64,000 bases of DNA from an uncultured Coriobacteriaceae bacterium (lineage in GTDB: Bacteria > Actinomycetota > Coriobacteriia > Coriobacteriales > Atopobiaceae): positions 17,948 through 81,947 of the forward strand of contig CADBDT010000015.1 in NCBI GenBank assembly GCA_902793465.1, written 5' to 3'. A program made the translations under genes and the position numbers. Below the pieces are notes generated by a model. That model made no database searches. It worked only from the letters and a program-made list of their open reading frames with translations, and was not told the origin of the DNA. This document shows, piece by piece, positions 30,407 to 38,116 of this stretch; the first letter of the stretch is position 1; each line of letters opens with the position of its first letter.

Positions 30407-30506
30407 GGGGATACTCCCCATCGGGTACATCGCGAGCAGGGCTTACGTTGGAGGCCGGCTCATCCGCGATGTACCCGTAGGGGAATATCCCCTATGTGCA
30501 CGGCGC
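30407..30506. repeat. Right part of the palindrome split by the IS
   Basis: Starts with the duplicated GGGGATACTCCC, continues CATCGGGTACATCGCG, loops through about 30 bases and returns CGCGATGTACCCGTAGGGGA ending GTGCACGGCGC. Its end pairs with 28514-28539 on the far side of the IS. Confidence 0.88.
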
Positions 30507-30547
30507 TAACATAATGGCGGTGGGAGCATCCCCAAGCGGTGTCCCGT

Positions 30548-32878
30548 TTAAGACGCAGGTGCGGGCTCGGGCGTCGGTTCCGCCACGGGCTCCGCCACAG
30601 GCGCGGGCTCGGGCGATGGTTCCGCCACAGGCTCTGCCACTACGGGCTCCGGTGTCGGCTCGACCACAGACGCTGCCGCTGCGGGCTCTGGCGCTGGTTC
30701 GGCAGCGGGCGTCGGCTCGGGCTCTTCGTTTGCGTATGAGGGTGTGGCCTCCACGCTCTCTTCCGTTTTGGACTGCTCTTCTGCTGTGGTGGCATTGCTG
30801 GTCCCCGCGGCCTTTGCTGCCGCTTGGGTCTGCTGGGTCTGCTGCTGCGCGTTGGTCGTAACCTTGTTGGGGTCGCTCTTGCCTGCGCCGATGTTTGCCG
30901 TGTCGCTCTTTACGGTTGTCTCAACTGCGGTGTTGGATCCAATGATGTTCAGATACTCGGACTCGGCCTTCTTAGTGGAGCTAATCGGCGCATTGTACTC
31001 ATCCTCGAAGTCAAAGAGAATCGACCCGTTGGGATGCAGGTTCTTAAAGTCGTTGTCCAGGCGCAGCATGTAGTTTAGATACTGTTCAACGAATTCGATC
31101 GAATACTTGTCGGCATGGAATATGTTCTGGTTGTCCAGGGTACCCTTTATAAACTGTGCCGCAAAGGAGTCGGTACTGGTATAAATTGGTTGGCCATTGT
31201 TCCTGGGCGACAAAATGGTAATGAGTTCGTCGAGGGTCCGTCCGTCGTGCAGGCCGTTGAGAATCGCGTTAAGGCCACCCCGAAGCATGCTCGCGTCCAC
31301 GCTCGTAGCGTTGTTCTTCGTTTGGATTGCCGAGCTGCCGTAAACGTTGAAGGCGGCAAGGTCGCATAGGTAAAGCGTTGCCAAGTAGCCGGTTACATAG
31401 CGCGAGGCGGTGGTGTCCACGGGGTTTCCGTTTCCGTCCTTGGAAGCGTTGCTCATCTCTATGTCGAACCAGATGTTCGTTCCGTTGTTGTACTTGGCAA
31501 ACAGATAGTTGTTAAGAATGGTCTGCGCGGTAAAGGTCTCGTTGAGCGCGCCCCTGCCATAGGCTCCGGTTTCGTCTTGCCCCCTTCGCAGCACTTGGAA
31601 CAAGTCAAAGCGAAACTGGTATACGTTTTCCACTGCCGATGCGGTACCCTCCACAAACCACTTTGGATATCTAATCGCAAGATAGCGCGCGGCCAGTTCT
31701 TTGGACTTAAAGGCGCCGTCTGGATTGGTAACTATGTCGTTTAGGTTGGTGCCACCGGCCATGCCGGTTCGGTTGAAGTCGTGCATAAGGGCGTGGAAGA
31801 GCTCGTGAACAATGGTGTTTCCCAAGTTGACTATTGGGATGCCCTCTCGGACGAGCACGTATTTGCCCGTTTGCTGGTTGCGAACAAGATTTCCCTGGGA
31901 ATCCTTCTGCAAGAGCGAATCCACGTCCACCGCAAGCATATAGCAGTATTTGAGCTCGCCGTCCCTTAAAAAGGCGTCGGCCGAGACGTAGGCCAGCGCA
32001 TTTGTTAGCGTGTCGTGGTTGGGGTCGCCGTCCTTGTCTCCCTTTTTGTAGTAGACGTACATGCCAATCTGCTTTCCGATCTCGCCCCTTTTAGCGGCTT
32101 GGCCGAATGCCGGGAACCTTGACAGGAGGAGCTCTACGGCCTGAGGCTCCAGTCGCTCGCGAATAAGATCTATGAGCCACTCCAGGTCTTCGTCGGAAAG
32201 AACATCGCGTGCGGTCTTTGCGCAGTGGACCTCTACGAGCGTCTCGCCGCCAGAGGCAAAGAGGTATTCCTGCTCCGCAGGAGCGGGCTGGGCATCTGGG
32301 CTACTCGGGGTGTTCGGGCCGTTCTGGGCACCCGCCTCTGCGACAACGGCCTCGTCCTCCGCTGGCGCAGCGGTGCTTTTTGCACGCACGAAGAGGTCCC
32401 GGAGCGAGGCGGGCATGATGTAGGTGATGCCGGTCGAGGCATCGTAAACCGTTATGGTGTCTTGGGTACCAAACAGTGCGGTAAGGGAGTCGGAAAGGGT
32501 AACTGTAAAGCTGCTGGCGCCCAGCGAGTACTCCTGCGGCACGAAGAAGACCAGCACGGGCAAATAGGAGTGCCCGTCGTCGGCCTTGTTCTGGTCTATT
32601 TGCAGGTCGTCGCGCACCCACAGGACGGGAATGCTCCACGTGCGGTTTTCTGCGGTCGAAACAACGGCGTCGTTGTCGAGCGCAGCACCCGGCTTTGGCA
32701 CTTCCACTTTATCGATAAAAATGTTGCTTACCTGCGTAGCCTCGGCGTGGTTTGCGTCGCTCTCGCTGACCTCTACCTTGCGCTGCGTTGCAAAGGCTGC
32801 CGAGGGCAAAACGAACTGCAGCGCGAGTAACGTGGAAAGAAAAAACGAAACTACCTTTCTAAACCTTGATTTACTCAT
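30548..32878 (-). CDS. Secreted zinc metalloprotease (gluzincin-like) with Pro/Glu/Ala-rich tail
   Basis: 776 residues. A signal peptide to about residue 30 ends in A-F-A-T. A zinc site H-E-L-F-H has His358 and His362, and Glu410 in F-V-E-G-T-A-S sits at a gluzincin-like distance as the third ligand. The region between is helical, as in thermolysin-like folds. The last 110 residues are low complexity: Gln/Thr/Ala, then repeating A-E-P-x-P-E-P units that could reach through the cell wall. It has no recognisable sorting motif. Substrate unknown; a host- or surface-protein-cleaving role is a guess. The gene is isolated, its stop close to the split palindrome. Confidence 0.75.
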   Translation of the reverse strand: MSKSRFRKVVSFFLSTLLALQFVLPSAAFATQRKVEVSESDANHAEATQVSNIFIDKVEVPKPGAALDNDAVVSTAENRTWSIPVLWVRDDLQIDQNKADDGHSYLPVLVFFVPQEYSLGASSFTVTLSDSLTALFGTQDTITVYDASTGITYIMPASLRDLFVRAKSTAAPAEDEAVVAEAGAQNGPNTPSSPDAQPAPAEQEYLFASGGETLVEVHCAKTARDVLSDEDLEWLIDLIRERLEPQAVELLLSRFPAFGQAAKRGEIGKQIGMYVYYKKGDKDGDPNHDTLTNALAYVSADAFLRDGELKYCYMLAVDVDSLLQKDSQGNLVRNQQTGKYVLVREGIPIVNLGNTIVHELFHALMHDFNRTGMAGGTNLNDIVTNPDGAFKSKELAARYLAIRYPKWFVEGTASAVENVYQFRFDLFQVLRRGQDETGAYGRGALNETFTAQTILNNYLFAKYNNGTNIWFDIEMSNASKDGNGNPVDTTASRYVTGYLATLYLCDLAAFNVYGSSAIQTKNNATSVDASMLRGGLNAILNGLHDGRTLDELITILSPRNNGQPIYTSTDSFAAQFIKGTLDNQNIFHADKYSIEFVEQYLNYMLRLDNDFKNLHPNGSILFDFEDEYNAPISSTKKAESEYLNIIGSNTAVETTVKSDTANIGAGKSDPNKVTTNAQQQTQQTQAAAKAAGTSNATTAEEQSKTEESVEATPSYANEEPEPTPAAEPAPEPAAAASVVEPTPEPVVAEPVAEPSPEPAPVAEPVAEPTPEPAPAS

Positions 32879-33189
32879 AGCTGGCCTTTCTGTTCCAAAT
32901 CTGTGCTATTTGATTATCTCACAGAAGGCGGGGCGTAAGAGCTTGTGGCCACAAATGCTTTGGTGCCATGGATCGACGCACGGCCCACTCCGCGGCACAG
33001 CTTTCTAACACAGGCCATTTGGCCATTTGTGGTGAGGAGACGTAGAAAGGGAATTGTTTTACCGTTCCCACGCAAACAATACGCTATACTAGGAAAGCTT
33101 GACCGTCGAGGTGGCAGGCGTCCTGCCCTGTGCCATGGCGGAGAAACCCTGTCCTGGTCGGTAACCAGGACCTATGTAAGGAGTCACAT

Positions 33190-33612
33190 ATGAAGCAAGG
33201 TATCCATCCCGAATACATGGAGTGCACGGTTCGCTGCTCCTGCGGCAACACGTGGACCACGCGCGCTACGGTTCCCAGCATGAGGCTGGACCTGTGCGAC
33301 AAGTGCCACCCGTTCTACACCGGCACCCAGAAGCTCGTTGACACCGGTGGACGCGTACAGCGCTTTACCGACAAGTTCGGTGGCGCCGCAGCCGCACGTC
33401 TGGCAGCCGTTGCCGCACAGAAGGAAGAGCGCGCCAAGAAGGCCGCCGAGGCTCTTGCTGCCAAGAAGGCCGCTGCTGAGGCCAAGGCCGCTGCTAAGGC
33501 AAAACGTGCCGCCGAGTTTGCCAAGAAGGCAGCCGCAGAGGCCGCAAAGAAGGCCGCTGAGGCCAAGGCCGAGGCTCCTGCCGAGGAGGCAACCGAGGCT
33601 CCCGCCGAGTAG
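33190..33612 (+). CDS. rpmE: Ribosomal protein L31 with long Ala/Lys-rich C-terminal extension
   Basis: 140 residues. The first 66 are a normal zinc-binding L31: M-K-Q-G-I-H-P-E-Y, cysteines 16, 18, 36 and 39, and the ending [18 protein letters not shown] 70-residue tail of Ala, Lys, Glu and Arg follows, predicted to be one helix, ending [13 protein letters not shown]. Ordinary L31 stops before this. The start at 33190 follows AAGGAGTCACAT. The leader holds a hairpin (GTCCTGG...CCAGGAC near 33152-33172), possibly for autoregulation. Confidence 0.92.
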   Translation: MKQGIHPEYMECTVRCSCGNTWTTRATVPSMRLDLCDKCHPFYTGTQKLVDTGGRVQRFTDKFGGAAAARLAAVAAQKEERAKKAAEALAAKKAAAEAKAAAKAKRAAEFAKKAAAEAAKKAAEAKAEAPAEEATEAPAE

Positions 33613-33622
33613 TACAAAGCGG

Positions 33623-33696
33623 AACCACAAATAGGGGACAGCCCCTTGGTTGTGATTTGCAAACCACAACCAAGGGGCTGTCCCCTATTTGTGGTT
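33623..33696. terminator. 32-bp-arm perfect hairpin between convergent genes
   Basis: AACCACAAATAGGGGACAGC and the next 12 bases form an arm that is an exact complement of the other, around a 10-base loop. It lies between the L31 gene and the converging trigger-factor-like gene. Same family as 8691 and 52624. Confidence 0.85.
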
Positions 33697-33711
33697 AGAG
33701 GGCTCGCAGCC

Positions 33712-34434
33712 CTAGACCAGCTTTAGATGTGGGTGATCGCTTTGATTCAGGCCGTCGTGGTTATATGTAACCGAGCACTCGTCCATTATCCTGCGCATGG
33801 CCTTTGAGTTTATGGCCATATCGCGCAGCGACTCCTTTTGGTCTGCGGGGGCAGGCCCTCCCATCATCTGTTCTAGCTCGTCGTCGCTTACGGTTATTCC
33901 CATCTTTCGGGCCCAGGCGCTAACGGCCGCCTCTTGTGCTGCGGTCTGGCGCGCCTGCTCGTCAAACATGGCGTCTACCTCGGCCCTGCTGGCGCCCGTT
34001 TGGGCTAGGACGAGGTCCAGAGTAACTCCTTGCTCGGCCAAGGTTGCCTCGAAGGTCTGCTCAATATCGCGCCTAAAATGAGCGATTTGATCTGCGATTA
34101 CTTGCTGCTCCAGACGCTTTGCAAGCTCGCTTGCACAGGCGGCTGCTAGCTGGTTTTCTACCATTTCCTGGTTTGCGGTCTCAAGCTCGTTGCGTATGGT
34201 GTTTCTTAGCTCGGCAGCACCATGGACGCCCTTAAACGTGTAGCATATCCAGGCGTCGTCGTTCATGCGCTCGGGGCCTCCGCCCTTTTGCGCAATGGAA
34301 AACGCCATTGCCTGTTCCACGTCCTCCTCGGTAAGGTCGTGGACGTTTACCTCTACGGCTACGGGATCGTATGAGGTAAGCGTGTAGTGTGGGTGTCCAT
34401 CGATTACCAATGGCTCGGGTTTAAATACTTCCAT
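33712..34434 (-). CDS. Trigger factor C-terminal-domain-like protein
   Basis: 240 residues. It resembles the chaperone body of trigger factor: V-E-N-Q-L-A-A-A-C, L-E-Q-Q-V-I-A-D-Q-I, then F-E-A-T-L-A-E-Q-G-V-T-L-D, and W-A-R-K-M-G-I-T-V-S-D-D-E-L. The peptidyl-prolyl isomerase domain and the ribosome-binding G-F-R-x-x-x-x-P loop are absent. It could be a ribosome-independent holdase. It shares a strand with, and lies 17 bases after, the zinc-ribbon membrane protein gene, so the two are probably co-transcribed. GGAGCAAAC precedes the ATG at 34434. Homology is judged by pattern. Confidence 0.6.
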   Translation of the reverse strand: MEVFKPEPLVIDGHPHYTLTSYDPVAVEVNVHDLTEEDVEQAMAFSIAQKGGGPERMNDDAWICYTFKGVHGAAELRNTIRNELETANQEMVENQLAAACASELAKRLEQQVIADQIAHFRRDIEQTFEATLAEQGVTLDLVLAQTGASRAEVDAMFDEQARQTAAQEAAVSAWARKMGITVSDDELEQMMGGPAPADQKESLRDMAINSKAMRRIMDECSVTYNHDGLNQSDHPHLKLV

Positions 34435-34451
34435 GTTTGCTCCGATTTCTA

Positions 34452-35954
34452 CTATCCTGCGCGTCTGAGCGTGTAGGTGTCTTCGAACTTGGCGGTTGTT
34501 TGGTGCGGGATAAACAAGAGTACCTTTTCTTCGTACGTGTGGGTACAAGTAACGTGCGCCAGCACAGCGGAGGGATCGTCGTTAGTGCCAAAACTCAACG
34601 TAAACGATATGTCTCCCTGCGGGCTGCCTGCGGTAGTGCATTCTACCGTAATGTTGTCTTCTGTTTGTCCGTCGCGTTTTGTTTGGATGGTGCCGGTAAA
34701 GGGAAAGCGTTCCACCAAGGTGTCGCCCTCAAAGGTGTTAGCTTCCGCTTCCAGTTTTTGGTGATAATGCGCGAGGACCGAAACCGTGCCCGACACCTTG
34801 GTGCGGCTGGCCGAAGGTTCCCCCACGGAGTCTATGGTAACCCGGAAGCCGTTGCCTTGCGCGCCATAGCACGTAGCGCCGTTGCTGCTAGACGAAACAA
34901 GCTCGCCGCTCCAAGTGCCGACTAGCGGGGTGTAGGAGCGTAATGCGGTGTTGCCGTCGGCCTGTGCGTTGCGCAGCACCCACGTTCCCGCCTCAAAGGC
35001 AAAGTGCGCCACCACGTTTCCCTCGTAAGCAAAGAAGCCGTTCTCCTTTGAGCAGCGAACCGTTACGTCATTTGTTGCGGCGTCCTTGTTGCCAGCCTCC
35101 TTAAATGCGTTGCCCACAATGGAAAACTGGCCGTCGGTATAGATATCCGCTAGCGACGCGCCGTTTTCCGTCTTTGCCGCGTTAAGAATAGCGGACATGT
35201 TGTCCAAGACCTTCTGCTCGTCCACCCCCGCACGTGCGGTAAAGGTGGTGTCGCGCTCGGCCAGCTCGCCAGTAACGGTCCACTCGCCCTCGTTGCGCAC
35301 ATAGAGCGCCTCCACGTTGCGCGCGGCACGAATCTTGCCGTCGTCGTAAATCGCCTCTGCGTCCACGCCGTAAGCTGCCGAGCCAACGCCCTCGCCGGCC
35401 TCCATGCCCTCGGGGGTCTTGGTTCCCTCACGCTTGGTAACGGCTACGCTGGACAACGGAATCTGCAGGTCGGGGCCATACACGCCGCCTGCGTACTCGT
35501 AGGTTGGCATAAGCTGGGCCAAGTCGTTTTCTATCTTTGTATAGGTGGGCGCATCCACAATGTTGAGTATCAGCCACACCGCTGCTAGCACCACAATAAC
35601 GCCAAGGGCTAGCCCGATGCCCAGCATGCGCTGATGCGTGGACACAAACTTCGCAAAGCTATGGCGGCGTGGCGACGCATGCTCGTTGGTTTCGTCTTCC
35701 ATCCTGCGTAGCTGAGGGTCCTCGCCCGCGGGTTCGTGCTCGGAGCCAAAGAACGGCTGCGGCTGCTCCGCCGTGTTCTCTGCCGTCTGCTCGGGGGAAG
35801 ACAACGGCTCGGTATCGCTGGTTGCCACGCGCTCTTCGGGCGTGTTCTGAGTTGGAGCCGTGGGCTCCGGTTCGTTGGTTGGCAGTATTGAGCCGCACGC
35901 AGAGCAGCGCGTGGCAAGATCGGTGTTTTCGTGGTTGCAAACGGGACAACGCAT
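34452..35954 (-). CDS. Zinc-ribbon membrane protein of unknown function
   Basis: 500 residues. The N-terminal zinc ribbon is C-P-V-C-N-H-E-N, then C-S-A-C-G. An acidic Pro/Glu/Thr-rich cytoplasmic segment extends to about 105. One membrane helix follows (about 115-138, L-G-I-G-L-A-L-G-V-I-V-V-L-A-A-V-W-L-I). The remaining 360 residues are predicted outside, mostly beta, with a weakly repeated pattern of W-T-V-T-G-E-L and W-V-L-R-N-A. This zinc ribbon-TM-extracellular architecture is frequent in Gram-positive bacteria, with unknown roles. ATG at 35954 is chosen over a longer frame because AAGGACCTGCA precedes it. Confidence 0.7.
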   Translation of the reverse strand: MRCPVCNHENTDLATRCSACGSILPTNEPEPTAPTQNTPEERVATSDTEPLSSPEQTAENTAEQPQPFFGSEHEPAGEDPQLRRMEDETNEHASPRRHSFAKFVSTHQRMLGIGLALGVIVVLAAVWLILNIVDAPTYTKIENDLAQLMPTYEYAGGVYGPDLQIPLSSVAVTKREGTKTPEGMEAGEGVGSAAYGVDAEAIYDDGKIRAARNVEALYVRNEGEWTVTGELAERDTTFTARAGVDEQKVLDNMSAILNAAKTENGASLADIYTDGQFSIVGNAFKEAGNKDAATNDVTVRCSKENGFFAYEGNVVAHFAFEAGTWVLRNAQADGNTALRSYTPLVGTWSGELVSSSSNGATCYGAQGNGFRVTIDSVGEPSASRTKVSGTVSVLAHYHQKLEAEANTFEGDTLVERFPFTGTIQTKRDGQTEDNITVECTTAGSPQGDISFTLSFGTNDDPSAVLAHVTCTHTYEEKVLLFIPHQTTAKFEDTYTLRRAG

Positions 35955-36079
35955 TGCAGGTCCTTCCGTTGGTGCCGCCGAATCTAATGTACCCAAAAAT
36001 GCGACGTGCCAAAGCGAGAGGAACCATAATTTGGAATGGTCTGATCTAAAAGACGAGAGATGCGCGCGGGGCGCGCGTT

Positions 36080-36151
36080 GGGGATACTCCCTACAGTTCC
36101 ACAGTGCTCGTAGCTGTGACGGGCACGCCGGGAACTGTAGGGAATATCCCC
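36080..36151. repeat. Palindrome of the GGGATACTCCC family between divergent genes
   Basis: GGGGATACTCCCTACAGTTCC pairs with GGAACTGTAGGGAATATCCCC around a 30-base centre. Unlike most copies it lies between two diverging genes (zinc-ribbon protein and TlpA-like), so it cannot be a terminator for either. Confidence 0.8.
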
Positions 36152-36314
36152 TCAGTTCCACTAACTAAATGGCGGTGGGGGAACATCCGCAAGGAGCGCC
36201 CCATTCCGGGTTTTGTGTAACAAAAAGGCCGTCTCCCTGTTGTTGCGTGCTCAAGCGTTATTTAAGAACAAATTTGGGTATGCTTGGTAAACGCCGTTCG
36301 AGATTGGAACAGAG

Positions 36315-36956
36315 ATGAATGCAGAGAACAGCAAAAAAGGCGCGCTTATTGCAGGAATTGCACTCGTAGTGGTTCTGGTGGTTGGCGCAGTGGCATACGG
36401 AGTGCTGTCGGCCGGGCGAAATGCGGGCGCTGGTGATTCCTCCGTCTCTGGTTCGTCCGTGGCAACGAGTTCCACCAGCGCCACCAGCGTAACCGGTGAT
36501 GGCGGCGCTACCGGCGAAGCAAACGACGCGCCCAACCTCGCGGACTACGACGCAACGGTATACACCTACGAGGGGGAACAAATCCGCTTGTCGCAGATTG
36601 CCAACGGCCGTCCCCTGGTAATTAACTTTTGGGCAACGTGGTGTCCGTACTGTGTAAAAGAGATGCCCGACTACCTGCAAATCTATAAAGAGTATGGGGA
36701 CAGGGTCTCCTTTGCTTTTATCGATGATGTTGGCGGTAGGGGAGAGACCGTCGAGGGCGCACACGACTGGCTTTCGAGCAACGGCTTTGCTGAGTTGCCT
36801 GCGTACTACGACAACGACTTGGACGCATCGTCTGTCTTTGGCGTCCGCTCGCTTCCCACCACAGTGGTGGTTGCGGCGGACGGCAAGATTGTGAGTTCAG
36901 CGGCTGGCTCAATTGATCCGGACCGTATGCGCTCCCTCCTTGATGGACTGGTGTAA
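36315..36956 (+). CDS. Membrane-anchored thioredoxin-like protein (TlpA/ResA type)
   Basis: 213 residues. An N-terminal membrane helix (about 10-32) and a Ser/Thr/Ala linker (to about 72) precede a thioredoxin fold with F-W-A-T-W-C-P-Y-C (redox Cys110 and Cys113), then P-D-Y-L-Q-I-Y and a late cis-proline S-L-P-T-T-V-V-V. It acts outside the membrane as a thiol reductase, fed by CcdA from the next gene 5 bases downstream. The partner could be apocytochrome c or other exported cysteine proteins; no cytochrome gene is in view. ATG follows GGAACAGAG. Confidence 0.88.
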   Translation: MNAENSKKGALIAGIALVVVLVVGAVAYGVLSAGRNAGAGDSSVSGSSVATSSTSATSVTGDGGATGEANDAPNLADYDATVYTYEGEQIRLSQIANGRPLVINFWATWCPYCVKEMPDYLQIYKEYGDRVSFAFIDDVGGRGETVEGAHDWLSSNGFAELPAYYDNDLDASSVFGVRSLPTTVVVAADGKIVSSAAGSIDPDRMRSLLDGLV

Positions 36957-36961
36957 CGAGT

Positions 36962-37639
36962 ATGGACTTTGTTCTTACCTTTTTGGAGGGCATCGTTACG
37001 TTTGTGTCTCCGTGCCTGCTTCCCTTACTGCCTGTGTATCTTGCGTATTTTGCCGGCGGGGCGCAGGCTTCACGGGATTCCGCCGCTGACTCCAATCCGG
37101 GAATGCGGCAGACGCTCGTGTGCGCTCTGGGGTTTGTGGCGGGGTTTACGCTGGTATTTACGCTTATGGGCGCCGGTGCTGGTGCGGTGGGGTCGGTCCT
37201 GGTTCGCCATCGCGTGGTGTTTAACGTGGTATGTGGGCTTGTGGTTATCTTGCTTGGCCTTAACTACCTGGGTGTTCTTAACATAGGGATTTTAAATCGT
37301 ACGATTCGCAAGGACTCGCCAACAAGACCTCGCAGCTTTATTGGGTCGGTGCTGTTTGGCGTCGTGTTTGCGGTGGGCTGGTCGCCTTGCGTGGGCACTT
37401 TTTTGGCCTCTGCGCTTAGCCTTGCGGCATCTTCGGCCAATGCTGTTACGGGCGTGCTGCTCCTGCTGTGCTTTTCGGCTGGCTTGGGGCTGCCGTTTGT
37501 TATCTCGGCCGTGCTCGTAAACCAGCTTGAGGGCGCGTTTGTGTGGATCAAGCGCCATTACAACGTTATAAACAAGGTCTGCGGCGCCTTGCTGGTGGTT
37601 ATGGGCGTGCTCATGGCATGCGGCGTGTTTGGCGCCTAG
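36962..37639 (+). CDS. ccdA: CcdA-like thiol-disulfide interchange membrane protein
   Basis: 225 residues with six predicted membrane helices. Two conserved cysteines lie in S-P-C-L-L-P (Cys18) and W-S-P-C-V-G-T (Cys143), the pair that shuttles electrons from cytoplasmic thioredoxin across the membrane. It forms an operon with the TlpA-like gene; together they are a minimal extracytoplasmic reducing pathway. Length and motifs match CcdA, not full DsbD. Confidence 0.92.
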   Translation: MDFVLTFLEGIVTFVSPCLLPLLPVYLAYFAGGAQASRDSAADSNPGMRQTLVCALGFVAGFTLVFTLMGAGAGAVGSVLVRHRVVFNVVCGLVVILLGLNYLGVLNIGILNRTIRKDSPTRPRSFIGSVLFGVVFAVGWSPCVGTFLASALSLAASSANAVTGVLLLLCFSAGLGLPFVISAVLVNQLEGAFVWIKRHYNVINKVCGALLVVMGVLMACGVFGA

Positions 37640-38116
37640 ACGGTGCTTCGACTGCTAACAATCGCAACGGGTATTTACGCGGCCTCGATTCGTGGGGCTG
37701 GCTGAGCCTCATGCCGATGTCCGACGGTAGGCACCAACCACGGCTAGACGACGTCCAAAGCCCGCCTTGGCTAAGGGGCAGCAACCCCAAAGGAACAAAG
37801 CCCGGAGTCCCGGCCCTGCTAAAGGGTGACAATCCCTAAAGGGTGACAATCCGTGTCTGGGAGGCGGGTTTTGTCACCCTTTAGGGATTGTCACCCTTTA
37901 GCTGGGGTGGGCGCCGGGCTGCGTCCTGGCCGGGATTGTTACCCCTTTAGCCGCGGCCGGGACGTCGCCTAACGGCGGTAGGGCGACGCCTGCCCCTCGC
38001 GGTTGCATCGCCTGCGTCGCTCGCAGTGGCGCAGGGTAAAACAATTCCAAGCCTTAACAAACCCATCATTAAGGGTGTGTGATAATACCTGCTAGAAGTA
38101 AATCGAGGGAGACGGC
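37640..38116. other. Long gene-free stretch with a possible structured element
   Basis: 37640-37818 has no convincing frame but has a non-random look: short complementary blocks GGGGCTGG/TGAGCC, and GGGGCAGCAACCCC near 37779. I could not match it to any riboswitch or stable RNA I know. It is followed by the perfect hairpin at 37819-37901. 37902-38116 shows nothing beyond a likely promoter region and GAGGGAGACGGC before the transporter start. Confidence 0.35.
37819..37901. repeat. 31-bp-arm perfect palindrome made of a doubled 14-mer
   Basis: The left arm (37819-37849) contains CTAAAGGGTGACAA twice in tandem, separated by TCC; the right arm (37871-37901) is its exact complement. The loop is 21 bases. 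A partial third copy, CCCCTTTAGCCG, follows near 37942. It could terminate the ccdA transcript. Confidence 0.8.

Noticed and set aside
37640..37840. tmRNA, RNase P RNA, SRP RNA, SAM or cobalamin riboswitch
   Set aside because: I compared the conserved cores I remember (CCA-end with tag frame, GAGGAAAGTCC, B12 box and others) and none fits.
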